This document shows positions 25,240 to 34,438 of a DNA stretch of 64,000 bases, piece by piece. Position numbers and translations under genes: made by a program. Origin of the DNA: Burkholderia glumae LMG 2196 = ATCC 33617 (lineage in GTDB: Bacteria; Pseudomonadota; Gammaproteobacteria; Burkholderiales; Burkholderiaceae); the NCBI RefSeq assembly GCF_000960995.1, contig NZ_CP009435.1, positions 1,922,001 to 1,986,000 on the forward strand, written 5' to 3'. The notes under the pieces are model-generated. The model worked only from the letters and a program-made list of their open reading frames with translations. It was not told where the DNA came from and made no database searches. How positions within the stretch are numbered: the stretch's first letter is position 1; every line of letters begins with the position of its first letter.

Positions 25240-27090
25240 CTAGGCGGCCGCAACGCGCCGGGCCACGGCCGCGACCACCGCATCCCAAGCGCCGGGCGCC
25301 GGCTGGCGGAACAGCTCGGCGCGCGGGTACCAGGGGCTGTCGCTGCCCGTGAACCAGCGCCAGTCGGCGGCGAACGCGAGCATCAGCCAGAGCGGCTTGC
25401 CGAGCGCGCCGGCCAGATGCGCGACGGCGGTGTCGATCGACACCACGCCGTCGAGCCGGTCGATCAGCGCCGCGGTGGACGCGAACTCGTCGAGACCGTC
25501 CACGGTGTGGATGCGTGCGCGCTGCGGATGCGCACCGAGCGCGGCGCGATCGGCTTCCGACAGGTTCGGCTGCAGCACGATCCAATCGATGCCGGCGGTA
25601 GCGAACAGCGGCGCGAGCGCGGCGAGCGGCACCGCGCGATTCTCCTGCACCTGCTGCCGGCCCGACCAGACGATGCCGAGCTTGCGCTTGGATTGGCCGC
25701 CGAGCGAGCCGCGAAAGCGTCGCCGCGCAGCGTCCGGCACGGCCAGATAGGGGGTGCGCGAGGGGATTTCGCCGAAACCGATGCCGAGCGCGTAGGGCAG
25801 GCTCAGCAGCGCGCAGCCGAGATCGGCATCCTGCCGCGCGCGGGCCGACGCGCCGGCCGCGACCACCGACACGCGCCAGCTCTTCGCGAGCGGTGCCATG
25901 AGCGAGAGCAACTCCGGCTGCACTTCGAACACGAGCCGTGCGCAGCGCGCGCGCGCGAGCGGCACGAAGCGCGCGAACTGCAGCGTATCGCCGAAGCCCT
26001 GCTCGGCGTGCACGAACAGCGTGCGTGACGCGATCGGCTCGCCGCGCCATACCGGCAGGCCGCCCGCGTCGGGCGCGCCGGGCAGCGCGTGCCGCGCCTC
26101 GTAGTCGGGCAGGCCGCGCGCGAAATCGCCGAGTGTGAGCAGCGTGACCGCGCGGTGCATGCGCGCCAGCGTATGGTCGGGCGCCAGCCGCAGCGCCTGG
26201 TCGAACGCGCGCAGCGCCAGTTCGTGCGCGCCTAGCGCATGGTGCGCGGTGCCGAGGTTCAGCCAGCCGGGCACGAGCGACGGGTCGAGGCCGATCGCGC
26301 GCTCGTAGCGCGCGCGCGCCTCGGCGTGGCGGCCCAGCGCGGCGAGCGCGTTGCCGAGCCCGAGCAGCGCGACCGGCAAGGCCGGATGCAGCGCCAGCGC
26401 CCGCTCGAACGCGTGGATGGCTTCGGCGTGGCGGCCCACCGCGTCGAGCGTGTTGCCGAGGTTGAAGTGGGCGGCCACGAAGCGCGGCTCGGCGGCGAGC
26501 GCGGCGCGGAAATGATCGATCGCCTCGTCGACGCGGCCGAGCGCCGAGAGCGCCATGCCGAGATTGTTGTGCGCGCCGGCGTGGCCCGGGCGCAGTTCGA
26601 GCGCGCGACGGAACGCGGCGAGCGCGTCGTCATGCCGGCCGAGCGCGTTCAACGCGTTGCCGAGGTTGTTGTGGATCGATGCGTCGCCGGGCGTGAGCCG
26701 CAGCGCGCGCTCGAACGCGGCCGCGGCGTCCTCGTGGCGCGCCTGCGCCGCGTAGGCGTTGCCGAGGTTGTAGTGCGCGAGCGGGAAATCGGGCGCGAGC
26801 GAGAGCGCGTTGCGGAACCGCACGATCGCGTCGTCGAGCCGGCCGAGCGCCTTCAGCGTGTTGCCGAGATTGAGCTGCAGCGCGGCGTCGTTCGGGCGCA
26901 ACTCGACGGCGCGGCCGACCAGCTCGGCCGCCTCGTGGTTGTGCCCTTGCTGATGGCGCAGCACGCCGAACAGATGCAGCGCGTCGGCATCGGCGGGGTT
27001 GGCCGCGAGCGCGGCGCGGTAGTCGCGCTCGGCATCGGCGAGGCGTCCCGCGCGGTGCGCCGCGAACGCGCGATCGAAAACGGTTTCCAT
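25240..27090 (-). CDS. TPR-repeat protein with glycosyltransferase-like C-terminus
   Basis: A 616-residue protein. From about residue 5 to 360 it is a run of roughly ten 34-residue tetratricopeptide repeats, recognisable by repeated N-LG and ALGR-DEA patterns (HYNLGNAYAAQARHEDAAAA, HNNLGNALNALGRHDDALAA and so on). The C-terminal part (about 370-616) has FVHAEQGFGDTLQFARFVP, LGIVWSGRQQVQENRAVPL and GVVSIDTAVAHLAGALGKPLW, the pattern of GT9/GT41-like domains found in bacterial TPR-glycosyltransferase proteins. Such proteins may glycosylate other proteins such as flagellin, but no flagellar genes are in view. METVFDRAF at 27090 is the likely start, though no good ribosome site precedes it. Confidence 0.85.
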   Translation of the reverse strand: METVFDRAFAAHRAGRLADAERDYRAALAANPADADALHLFGVLRHQQGHNHEAAELVGRAVELRPNDAALQLNLGNTLKALGRLDDAIVRFRNALSLAPDFPLAHYNLGNAYAAQARHEDAAAAFERALRLTPGDASIHNNLGNALNALGRHDDALAAFRRALELRPGHAGAHNNLGMALSALGRVDEAIDHFRAALAAEPRFVAAHFNLGNTLDAVGRHAEAIHAFERALALHPALPVALLGLGNALAALGRHAEARARYERAIGLDPSLVPGWLNLGTAHHALGAHELALRAFDQALRLAPDHTLARMHRAVTLLTLGDFARGLPDYEARHALPGAPDAGGLPVWRGEPIASRTLFVHAEQGFGDTLQFARFVPLARARCARLVFEVQPELLSLMAPLAKSWRVSVVAAGASARARQDADLGCALLSLPYALGIGFGEIPSRTPYLAVPDAARRRFRGSLGGQSKRKLGIVWSGRQQVQENRAVPLAALAPLFATAGIDWIVLQPNLSEADRAALGAHPQRARIHTVDGLDEFASTAALIDRLDGVVSIDTAVAHLAGALGKPLWLMLAFAADWRWFTGSDSPWYPRAELFRQPAPGAWDAVVAAVARRVAAA

Positions 27091-27229
27091 GACGCAAGAC
27101 TGACGGTAAAGCGGCATTTTCCCATAACCGCGGCGCCGGTCCGGCCGTCTACGGGTCGGCCGTTCGTCATATGGTCCGGACGCAGCGGCCGGCGTAGACT
27201 GAAAGCCGTTGTGTCTCGTGGAGGTCGCC

Positions 27230-28903
27230 ATGCTCGCCGTTCCTCTCGATCTCGCGCCGGTGCTGGTGGTCGGCGCCGGGCCGACCGGGCTTGCTGCTGC
27301 ACTGTCGCTCGCGCGTGCCCAGGTTCCCGTGCGGATCATCGATGCCGCGCCGCGGCCGGGCCGCTTTTCACGCGCGATCGGCATTCAGGCGCGCACGCTC
27401 GAGCTGTTCGAGCAGCATCGCATCGTCGAGCCGTTTCTCGCGCTTGGGCATCGCGCGCGCCTCGCTCACCTGCATTCGGGCGGACGGCGAATCGCCGCGC
27501 TCGATTTCGATCCGCTGCAGACGCGCTATCCATATCTGCTGCTGCTCGACCAGACCGATACGGAGCGGATCCTCACCGAGCAGCTGGCCGAGCGGGGCGT
27601 CATGATCGAACGTTCCGTCACGCTCACGCACTGCCGCCAGGAGGGTGATACGACGCGCGTTTCGCTGCGCCACGGCGATGGGCGCGAGGAGCCGGTCGAG
27701 CCGCCCTACCTGATCGCCGCCGACGGCGCGCACAGCACGGTGCGTCACCAGCTCGGCGCCGGCTTTGTCGGGCAGGCGTTCGAACAGACCTTCCTGCTGG
27801 CCGATTTCTGCGCCGCGCCGGACTGGCCCGACGACGAGATCCACCTGTTCGCCACGCACGACGGACTCGCCGCGATGCTGCCGCTCGGCGCCGGCCGCTA
27901 TCGGCTCGTGGCGGACCGGCCGCCCGGCAGCGGCAAGCGCAACGCCGGTGAAGCCGCGGCGCCAGGCGCGGGCGCGGCCCCCCATGCCGTTGCCGCGCCC
28001 ACGCTCGAGACCTGCCGCGAGATCGTGCGCACCCGCGTCGACGCGGAACTCGCAATCGACGAGCTCGCCTGGTCCTCGTATTTCCATCTGAGCAACCGCA
28101 TGGTCGAGCAGTTGCGCCTCGGCCGCGTGCTGTTCGCGGGCGACGCGGCCCATGTCCACAGCCCGGCCGGCGCGCAGGGAATGAACACGGGCATTCAGGA
28201 GGCGTTCAATCTCGGCTGGAAGCTCGCGCGCGTGCTGAAGGCCGGCGCGCCCGCGCGTCTGCTCGACAGCTATCACGTCGAGCGCCACCCGATCGAGCGC
28301 GACGTGCTGCGCCAGACGAACTTCATCACGCAGGTCGTCGAGGCCGATCGCGGCCCGCTGAAGCTGCTGCGCGAGCATCTGGTGCCGGTGCTCGCCTCAC
28401 TCGGGCCGGTGCGCGACGCGCTGCGCCGCTCGGTCAGCGAGCTCGCGGTGCAGTACCGCAAGAGTCCGTTGACGCTCGAACGCGTGCTCGACGGCGGCCC
28501 GCGCGCCGGCGAGCGCGCGCCCGACGCGCTGCTGCGCGTCCATGACGGGCCGCTCGGGCAAGCGCCCGGCGTCGCGCGCCTGTTCGATCTGCATGATCCC
28601 GCGCATTTCACGCTATTGACGATCGAGGCGCCCGGGCAGGCGGCCGAGGGCGACCGGGATGCCCGTGAACTGGCGGCCGCGCTCGACCGCCTGATGCCGG
28701 GCGCGATCCGGCACTGGCGCGTGACGGATGCCGACGAGCCGGGCGCGCCGCCGCTTGGCGACGCCTATGGCCATACGCGGCCGAGCTTCTATCTGTTGCG
28801 TCCGGATGGGTATATCGCCGCGCGCGGGCGTCCCGGGTCCGACGCGAACGCGCTGCTGCGGCATTGCGAGGCGTGGTTCGCGACCGTGAACCGGCATGCC
28901 TGA
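27230..28903 (+). CDS. FAD-dependent aromatic-type monooxygenase, PHBH family
   Basis: A 557-residue flavoprotein hydroxylase. The N-terminal Rossmann motif VVGAGPTGLAAALSLARAQ binds FAD, YLIAADGAHSTVR is the DG motif, and GDAAHVHSPAGAQGMNTGIQEAFNLGWKLA is the second FAD/GD motif. The C-terminal thioredoxin-like domain of phenol-hydroxylase/TfdB relatives fits the last 150 residues. These enzymes hydroxylate phenolic or polyketide substrates with NAD(P)H; no pathway neighbours indicate which. The ATG at 27230 follows GTGGAGG by six bases. Divergent from the TPR gene. Possible roles are aromatic degradation or secondary-metabolite tailoring. Confidence 0.9.
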   Translation: MLAVPLDLAPVLVVGAGPTGLAAALSLARAQVPVRIIDAAPRPGRFSRAIGIQARTLELFEQHRIVEPFLALGHRARLAHLHSGGRRIAALDFDPLQTRYPYLLLLDQTDTERILTEQLAERGVMIERSVTLTHCRQEGDTTRVSLRHGDGREEPVEPPYLIAADGAHSTVRHQLGAGFVGQAFEQTFLLADFCAAPDWPDDEIHLFATHDGLAAMLPLGAGRYRLVADRPPGSGKRNAGEAAAPGAGAAPHAVAAPTLETCREIVRTRVDAELAIDELAWSSYFHLSNRMVEQLRLGRVLFAGDAAHVHSPAGAQGMNTGIQEAFNLGWKLARVLKAGAPARLLDSYHVERHPIERDVLRQTNFITQVVEADRGPLKLLREHLVPVLASLGPVRDALRRSVSELAVQYRKSPLTLERVLDGGPRAGERAPDALLRVHDGPLGQAPGVARLFDLHDPAHFTLLTIEAPGQAAEGDRDARELAAALDRLMPGAIRHWRVTDADEPGAPPLGDAYGHTRPSFYLLRPDGYIAARGRPGSDANALLRHCEAWFATVNRHA

Positions 28904-29019
28904 CGGCGTTTGCGACGGCGCGAGGGCGGTATGGACATGCGGGCGCCGGCGAGAGTGCCGGCAGTGGGCCGCTGCCGGCGGCCGCTTCGCCGGCAGCCCG
29001 TGGTCCAGGTAGGCGCTCC

Positions 29020-29271
29020 TCAGTGGGCTGGCGAGGCCATCGGCTCGAGTGCCGTGCGGTGCGTGAGCAGCGCCTCGCGTACGACCGGCAGCAGGGCGTG
29101 GCCCGCCGGGTCGTCGCCGTCGAGCGCCGCGAGCAGCGTGCGGCGCATGCGCGGTTCCCAGAAGCGCCGGATGTGGTCGGCGATGCCGTTTACCGCTTCG
29201 TCGTGGTCCGGCATCGATCCGAAGAACGTGCCGATCTGATTCGCCATCGTGATCAGGTGATCGACTTTCAT
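29020..29271 (-). CDS. fdsD: Formate dehydrogenase delta subunit
   Basis: An 83-residue cytoplasmic protein, beginning MKVDHLITMANQIGTFFGSMPD, that matches FdsD. It is needed for assembly or activity of NAD-dependent molybdenum formate dehydrogenase but carries no cofactor. The conserved motif IADHIRRFWEPRMRRTL is seen in the centre. It starts 13 bases after the fdsA stop, so the two are co-transcribed, and it is the last gene of the operon. Confidence 0.92.
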   Translation of the reverse strand: MKVDHLITMANQIGTFFGSMPDHDEAVNGIADHIRRFWEPRMRRTLLAALDGDDPAGHALLPVVREALLTHRTALEPMASPAH

Positions 29272-29284
29272 CGTGTCCTCGTCC

Positions 29285-32239
29285 TCACTTGCCCGAGCCG
29301 ACCGGCAGCACCGCGGCTTCGCGCTGCCGCAGCAGCTCGTTCTGCTCGGCGTTGAACCGAGAATACTGGCGCTGCCATTCCGAGTGTTGCGTGACGGGCA
29401 GCACCTGCACGGCCGTGACCTTGTACTCGGGGCAGTTGGTGGCCCAGTCCGAGCTGTCGGTCGTGATCACGTTCGCGCCCGATTCGGGGAAGTGGAACGT
29501 GGTGTAGACCACGCCCGGCTGCATCCGGTCGGAAACCAGCGCGCGCAGCACGGTCTGCCCCGCGCGCGATTCGATGCCGACCCAATCGCCGGTGCCGATG
29601 CCGCGCTCCTCGGCATCGTGCGGATGAATCTCGAGGCGGTCCTCGTCATGCCAGCGGACATTCTCGGTGCGCCGCGTCTGCGCGCCGACGTTGTACTGCG
29701 AGAGGATGCGCCCGGTGGTCAGGATCAGCGGGTAGCGCGCGTTGACCTTCTCCGGCGACGCCACGAACTGCGTGATCACGAAGCGGCCCTTGCCGCGCAC
29801 GAAGCTGTCGACGTGCATGGTCGGGGTGCCTTCCGGCGCGTCGTCGTTGCACGGCCACTGGATGCTGCCGAGCTGGTCGAGCTTCGCGTACGAGACGCCC
29901 GAGAAGGTCGGCGTGAGCGCGGCGATCTCGTCCATGATCTCGGACGGATGCGTGTAGTGCATTTCGTAGCCGAGCGCGCGCGCGAGCAGCAGCGTCACTT
30001 CCCAGTCCGCGTAGCCGGCGAGCGGCGGCATCACGCGGCGCACCCGCGAGATGCGGCGCTCCGCGTTGGTGAAGGTGCCGTCCTTCTCGAGGAAGGTCGA
30101 GCCCGGCAGCAGCACGTGCGCGTATTTCGCGGTCTCGTTGAGGAAGATGTCCTGCACCACGATGCATTCCATCGACGACAGCGCGGCCGCCACGTGCTGC
30201 GTGTTCGGGTCCGACTGCACGATGTCCTCGCCCTGGCAGTAGAGGCCCTTGAAGCTGCCGTCCAGCGCCGCGTCGAACATGTTCGGAATCCGCAGGCCCG
30301 GCTCGGGCTGCAGCGTCGCCGACCAGGCCGCCTCGAACTGCGCGCGCACCGTGGCGTCGCCGATGTGGCGGTAGCCGGGCAGCTCGTGCGGGAACGAGCC
30401 CATGTCGCACGAGCCCTGCACGTTGTTCTGGCCGCGCAGCGGATTGACGCCCACGCCCTCGCGGCCCACGTTGCCGGTGGCCATCGCGAGGTTGGCGATG
30501 CCCATCACCATCGTCGAGCCCTGCGCGTGCTCGGTCACGCCGAGCCCGTAGTAGATCGCCGCGTTGCCGCCCGTCGCGTAGAGCCGCGCGGCCCGACGCA
30601 CCTGGTCGGCCGGTACGCCGGTGATGGCCTCGTTGGTTTCGGGCGAGTTCTCCTCGCGCGCGGCGAACTCGCGCCATTGCTCGAACGCGCGCGCCTCGCA
30701 GCGCTCGGCGATGTAGGCCTCGTCGAGCAGGCCTTCGGTGACGATCACATGCGCGAGCGAGTTGATCATGGCGACGTTGGTGCCCGGCCGCAGTTGCAGG
30801 TGGTGGACGGCCTTCACGTGCGCGCCGTCGACGATGTCGATGCGGCGCGGATCGATCACCACCAGCTTGGCGCCCTCGCGCACGCGCCGCTTCAGGCGCG
30901 AGCCGAACACCGGGTGGCCGTCGGTGGGGTTCGCGCCGATCACGACGATCACGTCGGACTTCGAGATCGAGGCGAAGGTCTGCGTGCCGGCCGATTCGCC
31001 GAGCGTCGTCTTGAGGCCATAGCCGGTCGGGGAGTGGCACACGCGTGCGCAGGTATCGACGTTGTTGTTGCCGAATGCGGCGCGTACCAGCTTCTGCACC
31101 AGGTAGGTTTCCTCGTTGGTGCAGCGCGACGAGGTGATGCCGCCGATCGAATCGCGGCCGTATTGCTGCTGCAGCTGGCGAAAGCGCGAGGCGGCGTAGC
31201 CGATCGCCTCGTCCCAGCTCACCTCGCGCCACGGGTCGGTGATCTTCTCGCGGATCATCGGCTTGGTGATGCGATCCTTGTGGGTTGCGTAGCCCCAGGC
31301 GAAGCGGCCCTTCACGCAGGCATGGCCCTCGTTGGCGAGGCCGTTCTTGTGCGGCGTCATGCGCACCACCTGCGAGCCCTTCATCTCGGCCTTGAACGAG
31401 CAGCCGACGCCGCAGTAGGCGCAGGTGGTGATGACCGAGTGCTCGGCCTGGCCGAGCAACGTGACGCTCTTCTCCTGCAGCGTCGCGGTGGGGCAGGCGG
31501 CCACGCAGGCCCCGCACGACACGCATTCCGATTCCATGAAGGTGCCGCTTTCGCCGGCCGCGACGCGCGATTCGAAGCCGCGCCCGGCGATCGTCAGCGC
31601 GAAGGTGCCCTGGGTTTCCTCGCAGGCGCGCACGCAGCGGTTGCAGACGATGCACTTCGACGGATCGTAGCTGAAGTACGGGTTCGATTCGTCCTTCTCC
31701 GCCTGCAGGTGGTTGTCGCCGCCGAAGCCGTAGCGCACCTCGCGCAGCCCCACCACGCCGGCCATGTCCTGCAGCTCGCAGTCGCCGTTGGCGGGGCAGG
31801 TCAGGCAGTCGAGCGGATGATCCGAGATGTAGAGCTCCATCACGTTGCGGCGCAGCTTCTGCAATCGGTCGCTCTGGGTGCGTACCTTCATGCCGGCTTC
31901 CACGGGCGTGGTGCAGGAGGCCGGCGTGCCGCGCCGCCCCTCGATCTCGACGAGGCAGAGCCGGCACGAGCCGAACGGCTCCAGCGAGTCGGTCGCGCAG
32001 AGCTTCGGCACGTTCACGCCGGCCTCGATCGAGGCGCGCATCACCGAGGTGCCGGCCGGCACCGTCACGGCCCGGCCGTCGATCTCGAGCGTGACCTCGC
32101 TATCCGAATGGCGGAACGGCGTGCCGTAGTCGGTTTCGTCGAACGGATCGCGGCGCGCCTGCGCGGCGCTCTTGCAGGCACAATTGCCGGAGCCGCAGCC
32201 CCCGGCTGGCGCGCTGCTGTCGAATGCTTGGGTGGACAT
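29285..32239 (-). CDS. fdsA: NAD-dependent formate dehydrogenase, alpha (catalytic) subunit
   Basis: A 984-residue molybdoenzyme that oxidises formate to CO2 in the cytoplasm. The N-terminus is Cys-rich (GGCGSGNCACKSA), followed by a [2Fe-2S] ferredoxin domain with Cys81, 92, 95 and 109, then a NuoG-type segment (LDCLTCPANGDCELQ), two [4Fe-4S] clusters (CIVCNRCVRAC and CVSCGACVAACPTA), and a further cluster at CAYCGVGC. The catalytic Cys is likely in VDTCARVCHSPTGYG, where bis-MGD molybdenum is bound; the C-terminus is the molybdopterin dinucleotide domain (IESRAGQTVLRA). Start MSTQAFDSSAPAGG at 32239. It lies between fdsB (12-base gap) and fdsD. Confidence 0.97.
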   Translation of the reverse strand: MSTQAFDSSAPAGGCGSGNCACKSAAQARRDPFDETDYGTPFRHSDSEVTLEIDGRAVTVPAGTSVMRASIEAGVNVPKLCATDSLEPFGSCRLCLVEIEGRRGTPASCTTPVEAGMKVRTQSDRLQKLRRNVMELYISDHPLDCLTCPANGDCELQDMAGVVGLREVRYGFGGDNHLQAEKDESNPYFSYDPSKCIVCNRCVRACEETQGTFALTIAGRGFESRVAAGESGTFMESECVSCGACVAACPTATLQEKSVTLLGQAEHSVITTCAYCGVGCSFKAEMKGSQVVRMTPHKNGLANEGHACVKGRFAWGYATHKDRITKPMIREKITDPWREVSWDEAIGYAASRFRQLQQQYGRDSIGGITSSRCTNEETYLVQKLVRAAFGNNNVDTCARVCHSPTGYGLKTTLGESAGTQTFASISKSDVIVVIGANPTDGHPVFGSRLKRRVREGAKLVVIDPRRIDIVDGAHVKAVHHLQLRPGTNVAMINSLAHVIVTEGLLDEAYIAERCEARAFEQWREFAAREENSPETNEAITGVPADQVRRAARLYATGGNAAIYYGLGVTEHAQGSTMVMGIANLAMATGNVGREGVGVNPLRGQNNVQGSCDMGSFPHELPGYRHIGDATVRAQFEAAWSATLQPEPGLRIPNMFDAALDGSFKGLYCQGEDIVQSDPNTQHVAAALSSMECIVVQDIFLNETAKYAHVLLPGSTFLEKDGTFTNAERRISRVRRVMPPLAGYADWEVTLLLARALGYEMHYTHPSEIMDEIAALTPTFSGVSYAKLDQLGSIQWPCNDDAPEGTPTMHVDSFVRGKGRFVITQFVASPEKVNARYPLILTTGRILSQYNVGAQTRRTENVRWHDEDRLEIHPHDAEERGIGTGDWVGIESRAGQTVLRALVSDRMQPGVVYTTFHFPESGANVITTDSSDWATNCPEYKVTAVQVLPVTQHSEWQRQYSRFNAEQNELLRQREAAVLPVGSGK

Positions 32240-32251
32240 CGTGGTCTCCTG

Positions 32252-33826
32252 TCAGGCCGCGGCTTTCGACGCCACGGGGGCACCGGCGAGGCCGAAATCT
32301 TCCGGAAAATGATCGAGCGCGGACAGCACCGGGTACGGCGTCATCCCGCCCATCGCGCAGAGCGAGCCGGCCATCATCGTGTCGCAGAGGTCGCGCAGCA
32401 GGTGGACCTGCTTCTCGGACGTGTCGCCGCCGCGGATTCGCGCGATGGTCTCGACGCCGCGCGTCGAGCCGATCCGGCATGGCGTGCATTTGCCGCACGA
32501 TTCGAGGACACAGAACTGCATCGCATACTCGGCCAGCTCGGCCAGGTTCGAGGTGTCGTCGTGCAGCACGATGCCGCCGTGCCCGACCACCGCGCCGACG
32601 GCCGCATAGGCTTCATAGTCGAGCGGGATGTCCCACTGGCTCTCGGGCAGGTAGGTGCCGAGCGGGCCGCCCACCTGCGCGGCGCGTGCCGGGCGGCCGC
32701 TGGCCGTGCCGCCGCCGAACTCGAACAGCAGCTCGCGCAGCGTCACGCCGAACGCGAGCTCGACGAGGCCGCCCTGGCGGATGTTGCCGGCCAGCTGGAA
32801 CGGCAGCGTGCCGCGCGAGCGACCCATGCCGTAGTCGCGATAGAACGCGGCGCCGCGCGCGAAGATGATCGGCGCGGTGGCCAGCGTAATCACGTTGTTG
32901 ATCACGGTCGGCTGGCCGTGCAGGCCTTCGAGGGCCGGCAGCGGCGGCTTGGCGCGCACCACGCCGCGCTTGCCCTCGAGCGATTCGAGCAGCGCGGTTT
33001 CCTCGCCGCACACGTAGGCGCCGGCGCCTTTCGCCACTTCGAGTTCGAACCCGAGCCCCGAGCCGAGCACGCTCTCGCCGAGCCAGCCGGCCGCGCGCGC
33101 CCGCGCGATCGCCTCGTTCAGGGCCGCGATCGCATGCGGGTACTCGCTGCGCACATAGATATGGCCGCGCGTTGCGCCGGTCACCACGCCGGCGATGATC
33201 ATCCCTTCGATCAGGCAATACGGATCGCTTTCCATGATCAGGCGATCCGAGAACGTGCCCGAATCCCCCTCGTCGGCATTGCAGACCACGTATTTCTGCG
33301 TGGCTTGCGCCTGGCGCACCGTACGCCATTTGATGCCGGCCGGGAACGCGGCGCCGCCGCGCCCGCGCAGGCCCGATTCGATCAGTTCCTCGCAGGCTGC
33401 GGCGCCGTCGAGCGTGAGCGCGCGCTTCAGGCCGTCGAGGCCGCCGTGCGCGAGATAGTCGTCGATCGACAGCGGGTCGGTGATGCCGATCCGCGCAAAG
33501 GTCAGGCGCTGCTGGCGCTTGAGCCAGGGCAGCTCGTCGACGAGGCCGACGCGCGACGGGTGCTCGCCGCCCTCGAGCCAGCCTGCGTCGAACAGCGCGC
33601 CGACGTCGTCAGCCGACAGGTTCGCGTAACCGATGCGGCCGGCCGGCGTGGTGATCTCGACGAGCGGCTCGAGCCACAGCAGGCCGCGCGAGCCATTGCG
33701 CACGAGGTCGATGGGCACGCCGCGCGCGGCGGCTTCGGCCGTGATCGCGCGGGCCAGCGCCTCGGCGCCGACCGCCAGCGCGGCCGAGTCGCGTGGCACA
33801 TGGATGCGGACGGCGGACTGGCTCAT
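32252..33826 (-). CDS. fdsB: NAD-dependent formate dehydrogenase, beta (diaphorase) subunit
   Basis: A 524-residue NuoF-like subunit that carries FMN, an NAD+ site and a [4Fe-4S] cluster and passes electrons from the alpha subunit to NAD+. It opens with a thioredoxin-like segment (RNGSRGLLWLEPLVEI), then the FMN/NADH site SGLRGRGGAAFPAGIKW and VVCNADEGDSGTFSDR, the Gly-rich KGAGAYVCGEETALLESLEG, and the cluster motif SCGKCTPCRIGSTRG. Start at 33826 (MSQSAVRIHVPR) overlaps the fdsG stop as ATGA, implying translational coupling. Confidence 0.97.
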   Translation of the reverse strand: MSQSAVRIHVPRDSAALAVGAEALARAITAEAAARGVPIDLVRNGSRGLLWLEPLVEITTPAGRIGYANLSADDVGALFDAGWLEGGEHPSRVGLVDELPWLKRQQRLTFARIGITDPLSIDDYLAHGGLDGLKRALTLDGAAACEELIESGLRGRGGAAFPAGIKWRTVRQAQATQKYVVCNADEGDSGTFSDRLIMESDPYCLIEGMIIAGVVTGATRGHIYVRSEYPHAIAALNEAIARARAAGWLGESVLGSGLGFELEVAKGAGAYVCGEETALLESLEGKRGVVRAKPPLPALEGLHGQPTVINNVITLATAPIIFARGAAFYRDYGMGRSRGTLPFQLAGNIRQGGLVELAFGVTLRELLFEFGGGTASGRPARAAQVGGPLGTYLPESQWDIPLDYEAYAAVGAVVGHGGIVLHDDTSNLAELAEYAMQFCVLESCGKCTPCRIGSTRGVETIARIRGGDTSEKQVHLLRDLCDTMMAGSLCAMGGMTPYPVLSALDHFPEDFGLAGAPVASKAAA

Positions 33827-34311
33827 ACGGGCTCCTTCAGGTCGGCGGCGGTGTCGGCCACGGCTGCGGCGAGCAGCGCGTCGAAGCGCGCCGGGCTCAG
33901 GCGCGCATGCGGCTCGCCGTTGATCATCGCGGATGGCGACTGCGCGCAGAAGCCGAGGCAGTACACCGATTCGAGCGCGACGTCGCCGTTGTGCCCGGCG
34001 TCGATTCGGCAGCCGGTGCGCGCCTGCGCGTGCTCGACCAGCGCCTCGCCGCCGAGGCTGCGGCAGGCTTCGGCGCGGCACAGCTGGATCGTCACGCGCG
34101 CGGGCGGCGTGGTCCGGAAATGGTGGTAGTAGGTGAGCACGCCATGCACTTCGGCGCGTGACAGGTTCAGCGCTTTCGCGAGCGGCGGCACGCAGCCCTC
34201 GGGCACGTAGCCGGCTTCATCCTGAATGGCGTGCAGAATTGCCACGAGCGATCGGCCGGCGCGTACATGCCGCGAGACGAGCGCGTCCGCTGAAACGGGG
34301 GATGGGGACAT
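33823..34311 (-). CDS. fdsG: NAD-dependent formate dehydrogenase, gamma subunit
   Basis: A 162-residue NuoE-like thioredoxin-fold protein with a [2Fe-2S] cluster. The cluster ligands are in QLCRAEACRSLGG and VYCLGFCAQSPS. It is the first gene of the fdsG-fdsB-fdsA-fdsD operon and overlaps fdsB by four bases. The start at 34311 is preceded by AGGAG on the minus strand (complement of 34319-34324). It carries electrons between the catalytic and diaphorase units. Confidence 0.96.
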   Translation of the reverse strand: MSPSPVSADALVSRHVRAGRSLVAILHAIQDEAGYVPEGCVPPLAKALNLSRAEVHGVLTYYHHFRTTPPARVTIQLCRAEACRSLGGEALVEHAQARTGCRIDAGHNGDVALESVYCLGFCAQSPSAMINGEPHARLSPARFDALLAAAVADTAADLKEPV

Positions 34312-34329
34312 CCTGAGCTCCTCCAGGTC

Positions 34330-34351
34330 TATATGCTCGGGGTTTCATATA
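34330..34351. promoter_or_regulatory. Candidate operator between fdsG and its regulator
   Basis: A perfect inverted repeat TATATG-N10-CATATA lies in the 127-base gap between the divergent fds operon and the ModE-like regulator gene. TATAT-rich dyads are the kind of site ModE-type winged helices bind, so this may be where the regulator controls formate dehydrogenase. No binding evidence exists here. Confidence 0.45.
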
Positions 34352-34438
34352 TCCCGGCATCGACGCTGTTGTTTGATCGAGTGCAGAAGACGATAAGCCG
34401 TTAGAATCCAGGTCGCAATAAGAAATGAGGTTGCATAA

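Noticed and set aside
29273..34129. 1618-residue plus-strand frame antisense to fdsA and fdsB
   Set aside because: Entirely antisense to well-supported formate dehydrogenase genes with full cofactor motifs; long antisense frames are common at this GC content.
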